This document shows positions 1-7,621 of a stretch of DNA of 64,000 nucleotides, piece by piece. The stretch lies in the NCBI GenBank assembly GCA_938003835.1, contig CALKXJ010000012.1, positions 271,793-335,792 of the forward strand, read 5' to 3'. This DNA comes from an uncultured Bryobacteraceae bacterium (GTDB lineage: Bacteria > Acidobacteriota > Terriglobia > Bryobacterales > Bryobacteraceae). The position numbers and the translations under genes were made by a program. Below the pieces are notes generated by a model. It did not search any database and had not been told where the DNA came from. It saw only the letters and a list, made by a program, of their open reading frames with translations. Numbering within the stretch: the stretch's first letter is position 1; each line of letters opens with the position of its first letter.

Positions 1-43
1 AAAGCCTGCCGCCGGCCCGGTCGCCGTTGCCGGGCCGCCTCGT

Positions 44-1579
44 ATGAATCCGTTACCGCTCGTTCGACTTCCCACCTCGACCAACGCCGTCATCCGGCTG
101 CATGAGGCCGACAACGTGGTTGTGGCCCGCGTGCCGCTGGCGCGCGGCTTTGAGTTCCGCGTCGGCGACGTCTCCACCACCGTCCGCGAACCGGTGCCGC
201 CTGGGCACAAGGTGGCGATTGCGCCCATTCGGGAAGGCGAGCCGGTGCGCCGCTGGGGGCAGATGATCGGCCGCGCCAGCCGCCCGATCGAGCCCGGCGA
301 GCACGTGCACGTGCACAACCTCGCTTATGAGGAGCGCGCGATCGATTACGAGTTCCCGGCCGGGGAGCTTCCCCTGCCCCGGAGCTCCGCTGCGGCGCCC
401 ACCTTCCTCGGCTATCTTCGCGAGGACGGCCGTGCGGGCACGCGCAACTACATCGCCATTGTCGCGGCGAGCAACTGCGCCTCCTACGCCGTGCTGATGG
501 CTGCGAGAGGCTTCGAGAACGAGGAGCTTCCTCCGGAGGTCGACAGCGTGGCCGCCTTCCCGATCGAGGGCGGTTGCGGCATCGCCATCGGACCCGACAC
601 GGAGCAGCTCGAGCGGACGCTCGCCGGCGTGATGCTGCATCCGAACGTGGCTGGGGCGGTGCTGGTCGGACTGGGCTGCGAAGTGAATCAGGTGGAGCGC
701 TATGCCTCGGAAGCGGTGCGCAACGGCCGCCTGGCTCTCCTCACGTTGCAAGGCACAGGGGGCACGCGCGCCGCCGTCGAGGCGACGCGTCGCGAGGTCT
801 GGAAGATGATCGAGCGTGCGGCGGCCGACCGTCGGGTGGAACTGCCTGCCTCCAAGCTCGTTCTCGGCCTCCAATGCGGCGGCTCGGACTCCTTCTCGGG
901 CATCACCGCCAACCCCGCGCTCGGCCACTGCTCGGACCTGCTGGTCGCCTGCGGGGGAACGACGGTTCTGGCGGAGACGCCGGAGACTTTCGGCGCCGAG
1001 CACCTTCTGGTGAAACGCTCGCGCAGCCGCGCCGTCGCGGAACGCTACCTCAGCTTCGTCAACTCCTACCGGGCCTACCTCGGCCGCTTCGACAGCACCT
1101 TCGACGACAATCCCAGCCCGGGCAACAAGGACGGCGGCTTGACCACCATTCTGGAGAAATCCCTGGGCGCCGTCATCAAAGCCGGCACCACGCCGCTGAT
1201 GGACGCCCTCGCGTACGCCGAGGCGATCCGCACCCCGGGCTTCGTCTTTATGAACACGCCGGGTTACGACCCGGTTTCGCTGGCCGGATTGGCCGCCGGC
1301 GGCGCCAACATCTTCGCTTTCACCACCGGCCGCGGCAGCGCCACCGGCTTCCCCACCGTGCCGGTCATCAAGATCTGCTCGAACAGTCACACCTTTCACC
1401 GCATGCGGGAGGACATGGACATCAATGCCGGTCGCATTGCCGATGGCGAAGCCACCGTCGAAGAAGTCGGCCGGGAGATCTTCGAGCTGCTGCTGCGCGT
1501 CGCCTCCGGCGAGCGAACCGCCGCGGAGCGCCTCGGCCATAACGAGTTCGTGCCCTGGCGCATCGGGCCAGTGCTCTAA
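44..1579 (+). CDS. UxaA family altronate/galactarate-type dehydratase
   Basis: Cytoplasmic sugar-acid dehydratase of the UxaA/GarD family, which dehydrates D-altronate or D-galactarate to a 2-keto-3-deoxy acid. At 511 residues it is full length. An N-terminal SAF-like domain (about residues 12-85) precedes the large catalytic region. Visible family motifs are GRAGTRNY near residue 128, VGLGCE, LQCGGSDS near 276 and SPGNKDGGL near 357. The family is an iron-dependent lyase, and the conserved cysteines in the GLGCE and LQCGG motifs are present. The ATG has no clear ribosome binding site. A GC-rich inverted repeat (13-20 with 30-37) lies just ahead and could end an upstream gene. The exact substrate cannot be read from sequence, and no uronate isomerase or kinase lies nearby. 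Confidence 0.9.
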   Translation: MNPLPLVRLPTSTNAVIRLHEADNVVVARVPLARGFEFRVGDVSTTVREPVPPGHKVAIAPIREGEPVRRWGQMIGRASRPIEPGEHVHVHNLAYEERAIDYEFPAGELPLPRSSAAAPTFLGYLREDGRAGTRNYIAIVAASNCASYAVLMAARGFENEELPPEVDSVAAFPIEGGCGIAIGPDTEQLERTLAGVMLHPNVAGAVLVGLGCEVNQVERYASEAVRNGRLALLTLQGTGGTRAAVEATRREVWKMIERAAADRRVELPASKLVLGLQCGGSDSFSGITANPALGHCSDLLVACGGTTVLAETPETFGAEHLLVKRSRSRAVAERYLSFVNSYRAYLGRFDSTFDDNPSPGNKDGGLTTILEKSLGAVIKAGTTPLMDALAYAEAIRTPGFVFMNTPGYDPVSLAGLAAGGANIFAFTTGRGSATGFPTVPVIKICSNSHTFHRMREDMDINAGRIADGEATVEEVGREIFELLLRVASGERTAAERLGHNEFVPWRIGPVL

Positions 1580-1602
1580 GTCATCGGATACGATAGAAGC
1601 AA

Positions 1603-2517
1603 ATGCGCTTGCTTCCGGCTTTCCTGCTTCTGGGTTCGCTCGCCTTTGCCGCCGGCACACCCAAGTCCGCCCTGGATAAAGCGACGCTTGAGGCCTACAT
1701 CCGTCACCTGTTCCTCTGGGGGCCGCAAATCCAGGTGACCATCTCCGATCCCAAGCCTTCGGAGCTACCCGGGCTGCTCGCGGTGCGCGTCCGGGCGGCC
1801 GCAGGCGGCGCTTCGCAGGAGCAGGACCTATATGTCTCGAAAGACGGCCGGAAGATCGTCCGCGCTCTCATCTACGACGTCAACCGGAGCCCGTTCGAGC
1901 AGGAACTGGCCAAGCTCACCACGGAAGGCCAGCCCGCCCTGGGCCCGCCGGGGGCGGCGGTTTCCATCGTGGTATTCAGTGATTTCCAGTGCGGCTTCTG
2001 CGCCCAGGAAGCCCGGATGCTGCGCGAGAACCTGCCGAAGGCCTACCCCGAGCAGGTCCGTCTCTACTTCAAAGACCTGCCGCTCGATCAGATCCACCCC
2101 TGGGCCCGGCTGGCCGCCATCGCCGGCCGATGCGTCTACCGCCAATCGGAAGAGGCCTTCTGGAGCTATCACGACTGGGTTTTTGCTAACCAGGCGCAGC
2201 TCGATCTCAAGAACTTCAAAACCAGGTTTCTCGAATTCGCAAAAAGCAATGGCAAGCTGGATGACTTCCAGCTGGCCGGCTGCCTGGACAAGCGCCTGAC
2301 CGAGGCGGAAGTGAACCGCTCGGTCGCCGAGGCGCAGGCGCTGCAAGTGAATGCGACGCCGACGCTGTTTATCAACGGCCGCCGCATCAGCGCGCAGATT
2401 CCCTGGGAGAACCTCAAGCAGGTGATCGATTTCGAGCTGGACTATCAGAAGAGCGCGCAGGCGAGCAGCGAGGACTGCTGTGCGGTGAAGCTGCCGGTGC
2501 CGGTCGAGCCGAAGTGA
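1603..2517 (+). CDS. DsbA-like thioredoxin-fold protein, secreted
   Basis: Periplasmic thiol-disulfide oxidoreductase of the DsbA/Thioredoxin_4 type, 304 residues. A short signal peptide ends near residue 17. An N-terminal domain of about 90 residues (30-110) of unknown function precedes the thioredoxin fold. The redox motif is CGFC at residues 130-133, after VVFSDFQ. The cis-proline loop NATPTLFING is near residue 245. The C-terminus carries an extra CC pair (EDCCAV) that could be a secondary thiol site. It follows the UxaA gene by 23 bases and is followed at 16 bases by a secreted peptidase, so the two may be co-transcribed. A TACGAT hexamer ends 8 bases before the ATG, and no strong Shine-Dalgarno is present. 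Confidence 0.88.
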   Translation: MRLLPAFLLLGSLAFAAGTPKSALDKATLEAYIRHLFLWGPQIQVTISDPKPSELPGLLAVRVRAAAGGASQEQDLYVSKDGRKIVRALIYDVNRSPFEQELAKLTTEGQPALGPPGAAVSIVVFSDFQCGFCAQEARMLRENLPKAYPEQVRLYFKDLPLDQIHPWARLAAIAGRCVYRQSEEAFWSYHDWVFANQAQLDLKNFKTRFLEFAKSNGKLDDFQLAGCLDKRLTEAEVNRSVAEAQALQVNATPTLFINGRRISAQIPWENLKQVIDFELDYQKSAQASSEDCCAVKLPVPVEPK

Positions 2518-2533
2518 ACTCGGAGGGGCTGGG

Positions 2534-4381
2534 ATGAGACGTTGGGCGAGAAGGCACGCACTCTTTGTCACGGCGCTCGTTGCGCTCCTTTGCCTTCAGG
2601 GCGTTGCCGCGCCGCCGGCCAGGCCTCAGCTTGACCCGGACCGTTATCTTGAGCACGTCAAGTTTTTGGCCTCCCCGGAACTCAAAGGCCGGGGCACCGG
2701 CATGCCCGAGCTCGACCGGGCTGCCGACTACATTGCTCGCCAGTTCGAATCGATCGGCCTCGAGCCGGTGGGCCCGTCCGGGTACTTTCAGCCGTTCGAA
2801 GTGACGGTCAACGCCGAACTCGGCCCGGCGAACCGGCTCAGCTACCGGCTGCACGGCGCCCGGCACACTCTGAAGGCCGGCGCGGATTTCCTTCCTTTGA
2901 ACTTCTCCGCAGCCGGGCGCTTCTCCGGGCCGGTGGTCTTTGCCGGCTACGGCATCACCGCCCGCGAGTACAACTACGACGACTACGCCGCGATCGACGT
3001 CAAGGACAAGCTCGTCGTCGTGCTGCGCCACGAACCGCAGGAGTTCGACGAAACGAGCGTTTTCGCCGGCAAGGTCTATACCGAGCATGCCCAGCTTTCG
3101 AGCAAAGCCGTCAACGCGAAGATGCACGGCGCGCGCGGCGTGATCTTCGTCAACGACATCGGCAATCACAACAACGAGGACGGGGAACTGGAGAAGTTCC
3201 AGCGGACGGTCGGGCCTGCCAGTGTCGGCATCCCGTTCGTCCATGTCAGAGCCAAAGCTCTCGAACCGTGGTTTGAGGCGGCGGGCAAAAAGCTCGTCGA
3301 GCTCCAGGCGGCCATCGACAAGGATTTGACCCCGCAAAGCTTCGCCTTCCCTGCTTCGCTCGACGTCGAACTCGAAGTCGACGTGCGCCGCCAGGCGCGC
3401 ACCGTGCGCAACGTGGCGGGGTATTTGCCCGGCCTCACACCCGAGTACATCGTCGTCGGCGCGCACTACGACCACCTCGGCCTCGGGGAACAGTTTTCGA
3501 TGGCGCCTTCGGAGGCGGGCACGCCCCATCCGGGCGCCGACGACAACGCCTCCGGCACGGCAGGCATCATCGAGCTCGCCCGCTGGTTTGCCGCACAACC
3601 CCAGCCCCGCCGCGGCATTCTGTTTCTGGCCTTTGCCGGCGAGGAGCTCGGCCTGCTCGGCTCCAGCCATTATGTCAACCACCCTTTGCTGCCGCTCGAG
3701 CGTGCGGTGGCCATGATCAACCTGGACATGATCGGGCGGATGCGCGATTCCAAGGTCTACGTGGGGGGGTTGGGAACCGGCTCGACGTTCCGGGCAACGC
3801 TCGAGCCGCTGTTTGCCGAATCCGGCCTCCAGGTGGAGTTCTCCGACACGACCGGCTACGGCTCAAGCGACCACACCTCCTTCACCGCGCGGGAGGTCCC
3901 CGTCCTGTTCTTCTTCTCCGGCCTGCATGGCGACTATCACCGGCCGAGCGACACCTGGGAGAAGATCGACGCTCCGGCCACGGCGAAGCTGCTCGGGCTG
4001 GTGGCCCAGGTCATCTCCCGGCTGAGCGACGGCGCTGAGAAGCCCCAGTTCGTCCGTCTGGCTGAACCCCATCGCGGCCAGGCGGGCACGCCGGCGGGCT
4101 CCGGCGGCGCCGGCTACGGCGCCTATTTCGGCAGCGTGCCCGATTTCGCTGAAGTCTCCAAAGGGGTCCGTTTCGCCGACGTGCGGGAAGGCTCGCCGGC
4201 CGCCAAGGCGGGCCTGCGACGGGGCGACATCCTGATCGAGTTCGACGGCAGGCCGATCGACAACCTGTACGACTTCACCTATGCCCTGCGCGGCAAACGG
4301 CCTGGCGACGAGGTGACGGTGCGGGTCCTGCGCGACGGCGCGCCGGTGGAGGCCAGAGTGCGGCTCGAGCAACGCCGATAA
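2534..4381 (+). CDS. Secreted M28 family zinc aminopeptidase with PA and PDZ domains
   Basis: Exported aminopeptidase, 615 residues. The signal peptide covers about residues 1-28. A PA-like insert (about 130-270) lies inside the peptidase region. The M28 metal motifs are all visible: H311 in GAHYDHLG, D336/D337 in GADDNASG, E370/E371 in GEELGLLG, the NLDMIGR strand, and the final histidine in YGSSDHTSF. A C-terminal PDZ domain (about 535-610, with VREGSPAAKAGLRRGDIL) probably binds peptides or regulates access. This PA-M28-PDZ layout is common in secreted peptidases of acidobacteria and related phyla. The start is chosen because GGAGGGGCTGGG just upstream supplies a ribosome binding site and the signal peptide follows at once. 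Confidence 0.92.
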   Translation: MRRWARRHALFVTALVALLCLQGVAAPPARPQLDPDRYLEHVKFLASPELKGRGTGMPELDRAADYIARQFESIGLEPVGPSGYFQPFEVTVNAELGPANRLSYRLHGARHTLKAGADFLPLNFSAAGRFSGPVVFAGYGITAREYNYDDYAAIDVKDKLVVVLRHEPQEFDETSVFAGKVYTEHAQLSSKAVNAKMHGARGVIFVNDIGNHNNEDGELEKFQRTVGPASVGIPFVHVRAKALEPWFEAAGKKLVELQAAIDKDLTPQSFAFPASLDVELEVDVRRQARTVRNVAGYLPGLTPEYIVVGAHYDHLGLGEQFSMAPSEAGTPHPGADDNASGTAGIIELARWFAAQPQPRRGILFLAFAGEELGLLGSSHYVNHPLLPLERAVAMINLDMIGRMRDSKVYVGGLGTGSTFRATLEPLFAESGLQVEFSDTTGYGSSDHTSFTAREVPVLFFFSGLHGDYHRPSDTWEKIDAPATAKLLGLVAQVISRLSDGAEKPQFVRLAEPHRGQAGTPAGSGGAGYGAYFGSVPDFAEVSKGVRFADVREGSPAAKAGLRRGDILIEFDGRPIDNLYDFTYALRGKRPGDEVTVRVLRDGAPVEARVRLEQRR

Positions 4382-4421
4382 GTTTTGCGCCGCAGGCCGC
4401 CGATAAGATGATGAAGAGGAA

Positions 4422-5039
4422 ATGTCCGGCGGCGTAACCCCTTGTCCAAAAACCTGGATCCTGCCCCCGCTGATTCTCCACCCTTTCTCCGACGCCACCG
4501 GCCCCAGCCAGTTGGTCGAGAGCTCGCGGGCGAGCCTCGTCCTGCATGGGCTGCTGCCGGGCGGAGACGCCACTCCCGAACAGCTCGAGGAAAAGTTGCT
4601 TGCCGGTCGCTACTGCGAACTGCGCATGCTCTTCTACATTGGCAAGGACCTGTTTCGATGGATCGAACAGTGCCTGGATTTCATCGACCACCGGGCCGAG
4701 TTGCGGCAACGGGGCTATCGCCTGCAAAGCCTGGCCGCGTATCTCGTCTATGAGCCACCGCAAGGCGTCCGCGACAAGCTGCGCCGCTGGGGTGTGGCCG
4801 ACTACCGCGGCATATTCTCCCGTGCCCTGGGCCTGAAATCGGTTTTCGAAGAGCTGCCCGCCCGGGACGAGCTGGCGCGCGACTTCTTGCGCTATTACTA
4901 CAAGTACGCTGACCATCTCTTTGCCGCGCTCTTGGCTCTGGCGCGCTATCAGGAGATCGATCCCTCGGAGTTCGATTTCGCCCTTTATGCCTCCGGCGAA
5001 TATGCCCGGATGCTGGAGCGCGAGTGGGCGGAGGAGTAG
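4422..5039 (+). CDS. Hypothetical protein
   Basis: A 205-residue soluble protein that I do not recognise. It has no signal peptide or membrane span. The sequence is mostly predicted helix, with basic and aromatic-rich stretches such as FLRYYYKYADHLF near residue 150, and an acidic C-terminus (REWAEE). An AGAGGAA sits directly before the ATG, so translation start is reasonable. The reading frame uses the same high-GC third-position bias as its neighbours, which supports a real gene. It sits between a secreted peptidase and a DUF2088 protein on the same strand, but nothing ties it to either function. Confidence 0.7.
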   Translation: MSGGVTPCPKTWILPPLILHPFSDATGPSQLVESSRASLVLHGLLPGGDATPEQLEEKLLAGRYCELRMLFYIGKDLFRWIEQCLDFIDHRAELRQRGYRLQSLAAYLVYEPPQGVRDKLRRWGVADYRGIFSRALGLKSVFEELPARDELARDFLRYYYKYADHLFAALLALARYQEIDPSEFDFALYASGEYARMLEREWAEE

Positions 5040-5096
5040 TTTCCCCCCCGCGCCGGATCGAGCCAGAGCCCGCCGCCCTCTCGCCCGGGGAACCGT

Positions 5097-5102
5097 TATA
5101 AT
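5097..5102 (+). promoter_or_regulatory. -10 box TATAAT, probable leaderless start
   Basis: A perfect TATAAT lies 6 bases before the ATG at 5109, so a transcript starting about 7 bases downstream would begin at or next to the start codon. No ribosome binding site is present between them and the -35 region is poor. See the finding on hexamers close to start codons. Confidence 0.45.
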
Positions 5103-5108
5103 TCCTGC

Positions 5109-6410
5109 ATGCAGTTTCCCCGCATCCTGCTTGTCCGCCAGCACTTCCCTGACCGGAGCCTCGCCGATGTGGCCGGCGCCGTGCAAGCCGAGCTTCAGTG
5201 TTCGGGCTTGGCCGAGCGCCTCCGGCCGGGATCTTCGATCGCCATCGGCGTCGGCAGCCGGGGCATTGCCAACATCGCCGTCATCACGCGTGCGGTGGTG
5301 GACTACTGGAAGACGAGGGGGATGAAGCCGTTCATCTTTCCTGCCATGGGCAGCCACGGCGCCGCTACGGCCGAGGGGCAGGCTCGCGTGCTGGCGCACT
5401 TCGGCATCCGGGAAGCCACAATGGAGTGTCCAATCCGCTCGCAACTCGAGGTGGTCGACACCGGCCGGACCGAGGAAGGCATCGAGACCTACGTCGACCG
5501 GCTGGCTTGGCAAAGCGACGCCATCATGCTGGTGAGCCGCGTGAAGTGGCACACCGACTTCGAGGGCGAGATCGAAAGCGGCCTGTTCAAGATGATGGCG
5601 ATCGGCTTGGGCAAGTTCGCCGGCGCGGCCAAGTATCATACCCACGCCTACAAGCTGGGCCTGGAGCGGGTCATTCTCTCGGTGGGCCGGCACCTGCTAC
5701 GGACGGGGAAGATCCTGGGCGGGCTGGCGATCCTCGAGGACGCCTATCACCAGACGGCGCTGGTGGCCGCGGTGGGCGCCGAGGAGATGGAAGCGCGTGA
5801 ACGCGAGCTGCTGGCGCTGGTCAAAAGCTGGATGGGCCGCATTCCGCTGGAGGCGCTGGACATCCTGGTCGTGGACGAGCTCGGCAAGAACATCAGCGGT
5901 GCGGGCATGGACACCAAGGTGATCAACCGCTGCGAGGGCGGCCCGCCCAACCCCTGGCCGTATGCGCCGAAGATCGAGCGGATCTTCGTGCGCTCGCTCA
6001 GCCCGCTCTCCTACGGCAGCGCCGTCGGCATGGGGATGGCCGACGTGGTCACCGACCGCTTTGTCGAGGCGATCGACTGGGAGCCGACCATCGTCAACGC
6101 GCTTACGGCCTCCAGCTTCGCCACCATGCGCCTGCCGGTCCACTTTCCGACCGACCGGGAGTGCCTCGAGCGGCTCTGGCCCACCGTCGGCAAGTTCGAC
6201 CCGCTCGAGGTCACTCTCGGCTGGATCCGCAACACCCTGGTTTTGGACCGGCTGGTGCTCAGCGAGAACCTCCGGCCCGAAATCGAGCGGCACCCGCAAC
6301 TGGAAATCCTCGGCCCGCCGCGCGAGCTTGAGTTCGATGCGGAGGGGAATCTGGTCGAGCTGCTGGAGGCGCGCAACGGCTGGGAGCAGCTCGCCGCCTC
6401 GCCCGCCTAG
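5109..6410 (+). CDS. DUF2088 / LarA-like (lactate racemase domain) protein
   Basis: A 433-residue cytoplasmic protein whose N-terminal half resembles the DUF2088 domain of nickel-pincer lactate racemase LarA. It has an SRGIANI loop, then a glycine/histidine motif AMGSHGAAT near residue 80. A WHTDFEGEIESGLFKMM segment near 140 is consistent with the family ligand region. It diverges from true LarA, and no larB/larC/larE cofactor genes are nearby, so racemase activity is not established. Related proteins are often annotated only as nickel-dependent racemase-like or hypothetical. The ATG is supported by a TATAAT box 6 bases upstream. Confidence 0.78.
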   Translation: MQFPRILLVRQHFPDRSLADVAGAVQAELQCSGLAERLRPGSSIAIGVGSRGIANIAVITRAVVDYWKTRGMKPFIFPAMGSHGAATAEGQARVLAHFGIREATMECPIRSQLEVVDTGRTEEGIETYVDRLAWQSDAIMLVSRVKWHTDFEGEIESGLFKMMAIGLGKFAGAAKYHTHAYKLGLERVILSVGRHLLRTGKILGGLAILEDAYHQTALVAAVGAEEMEARERELLALVKSWMGRIPLEALDILVVDELGKNISGAGMDTKVINRCEGGPPNPWPYAPKIERIFVRSLSPLSYGSAVGMGMADVVTDRFVEAIDWEPTIVNALTASSFATMRLPVHFPTDRECLERLWPTVGKFDPLEVTLGWIRNTLVLDRLVLSENLRPEIERHPQLEILGPPRELEFDAEGNLVELLEARNGWEQLAASPA

Positions 6411-6423
6411 GCCGCCTTCCCGA

Positions 6424-6615
6424 TCAGGAGCCGCTCGACGCGTTCGTGGTCAACACACTGGACACCGCACTGAAAGCGTTTTGGATGGCCCCGCTCAGTG
6501 AGTTCATCGCCGCTACCGCCGCCAAGGCGATCGCGCCGGCAAGAAGCGCATACTCGATCAGGTCCTGGCCGCGCGTATCCTTCCAGAATTTCCAACTCAG
6601 GATCAAACGCATCAT
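6424..6615 (-). CDS. Flp/Fap family type IVb pilin
   Basis: A small pilin of 63 residues from the first of two adjacent ATG codons (6615 and 6612). An AGGAGAG ribosome binding site ends about 7 bases upstream, which rejects the longer open frame starting at 6708. The N-terminus is a short basic leader, then the GQDLIEYALLAG segment with the Glu-Tyr pair typical of Flp pilins and a hydrophobic helix (AGAIALAAVAAM). A Tad prepilin peptidase would cut near the glycine before Q. No tad assembly gene (cpaB, cpaC, tadA, tadB, tadC or peptidase) lies within the window, so assembly must depend on a distant locus. It converges with the DUF2088 gene, with 13 bases between stops. Confidence 0.85.
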   Translation of the reverse strand: MMRLILSWKFWKDTRGQDLIEYALLAGAIALAAVAAMNSLSGAIQNAFSAVSSVLTTNASSGS

Positions 6616-6738
6616 AGTTTTGCTCTCTCCTCTCCCTGCTTTCTCAGCTTTCTTTTCGAGTTCTTCACTCGCTATGGCCAGTTTCGGGCAACGGCGATTT
6701 CCGAACAATTCATGGGATCACTGAGTTGGCGCGAGGGG

Positions 6739-6775
6739 AAAACCTGCCGCCGGACCGGGAAAATCCGGTCCGGCG
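6739..6775 (-). terminator. Intrinsic terminator-like hairpin
   Basis: A perfect 11-bp stem (6748-6758 with 6765-6775, core GCCGGACCGG / CCGGTCCGGC) encloses a 6-base loop. On the minus strand it is followed by GCAGGTTTT (four T at 6739-6742). It begins 12 bases past the stop of the transporter gene ending at 6787. This placement fits termination of the minus-strand metK-to-transporter run before the Flp pilin gene. The T-run is short, so efficiency is uncertain. Confidence 0.6.
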
Positions 6776-6786
6776 CCGGGCTTGGC

Positions 6787-7140
6787 TCACTGCTTGCCGA
6801 TGCCCAGCAGCAGGATTCCGAGCAGGATGAGACCGAGCCCCAGAAACTTGTTCCGGGTGAGGGGCTCGCCGAAAAACAGGCGGGACCAGAACAAAGTAAA
6901 AACGTAGCCAAGCGAAACCATCGGATAGAGGATCGACAGCTCGCCTTTGCGAATCCCCATCAGGTAGAAAATCGAGGAAAACAGAAACAGCCCGACGCCC
7001 GCGGCCAGGCGCCAGTTCAGGATGAGCGTCCGGGGATCACGATGCAGGCGCCCGGCGCCCGATTTGAGAAAGACCGCCCCGAAGGAGCCCACGAAGGCCG
7101 CCGTGAAGACCAGCAGGATCGAAGACAGCGGCGTCGTCAC
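6787..7140 (-). CDS. Small EamA/SMR-type transporter subunit (second of a pair)
   Basis: A 117-residue integral membrane protein with four predicted helices, the size of half a drug/metabolite transporter. It starts at a GTG whose GTGA overlaps the stop of the upstream gene, and the longer frame to 7515 is rejected as a shadow. The motif GELSILYPMVSLGYVFTLFWSRLFFGEPL is the conserved fourth-repeat segment of EamA/SMR proteins. Coupled overlap with a homologous four-helix gene suggests a heterodimer, as in the ArnE/ArnF or EbrAB-type pairs. The substrate is unknown; no arn genes are nearby. Confidence 0.82.
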   Translation of the reverse strand: MTTPLSSILLVFTAAFVGSFGAVFLKSGAGRLHRDPRTLILNWRLAAGVGLFLFSSIFYLMGIRKGELSILYPMVSLGYVFTLFWSRLFFGEPLTRNKFLGLGLILLGILLLGIGKQ

Positions 7141-7526
7141 GGGTTCGCGTTCCTGCCCAGCACGGTCACGCCGGCCATGATCGCCGCCACGCCCAGAATC
7201 TTGAAGGCGTTGAGCGGCTCCCGGAAGAGCATCACCGAGAGCGCCGTCACCCAGACGTAGGTCAGCGAGACGACGGGATAGAGCACGGAAAGCTGGCCGT
7301 CGCGCAACGCCAGCACGAGCAGCGCCGTGCTCAGCCCGTAGAGGCTGTAGCCGGCGAGCAGGGTGACGCTGGTGAGGATGGCGTAAAGATTGGGACTGGC
7401 CAGCACGGCCGAGCCGATCTTCATCAACACCTGGGCCGCCGCGCCCAGTACGGTGCAGCCGAAGACCAGCGCCACGCACTGGCGATGGCTGAATCGAAAC
7501 GATCCGGTTGCGCACTCGGTACCCAT
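7137..7526 (-). CDS. Small EamA/SMR-type transporter subunit (first of a pair)
   Basis: A membrane protein of 129 residues when started at the ATG at 7526. A GAGGGAG site lies 8-9 bases upstream of that ATG, which favours it over the GTG at 7544. Four hydrophobic helices are present, with the EamA-type segment GQLSVLYPVVSLTYVWVTAL and the following FREPL loop. It is homologous to the next gene, with which it overlaps by four bases. The pair probably arose by duplication and forms one antiparallel or heterodimeric transporter in the inner membrane. Confidence 0.82.
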   Translation of the reverse strand: MGTECATGSFRFSHRQCVALVFGCTVLGAAAQVLMKIGSAVLASPNLYAILTSVTLLAGYSLYGLSTALLVLALRDGQLSVLYPVVSLTYVWVTALSVMLFREPLNAFKILGVAAIMAGVTVLGRNANP

Positions 7527-7621
7527 CAATTGCCGCTCCCTCACCCTCTCTCTTCGTCCACTCCTCTTAGCCTACCATCGAGCCGCCCAGGACCCGCTTC
7601 GCTCTATCTTGCCGGACTGTC

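Noticed and set aside
53..1660. Long antisense open frame of 535 codons over the UxaA gene, and similar ones at 2414-3682, 4275-5693, 27908-29752, 32369-34315 and others
   Set aside because: High third-position GC makes antisense frames open. The translations are rich in Arg, Gly and Ala, have no domain, and lie opposite genes with clear motifs.
6681..6696. AGTTTCGGGCAAC shared with the TonB receptor leader at 63193
   Set aside because: In 64 kb, a 13-base match is expected by chance many times, and the two are in unrelated orientation to their genes.
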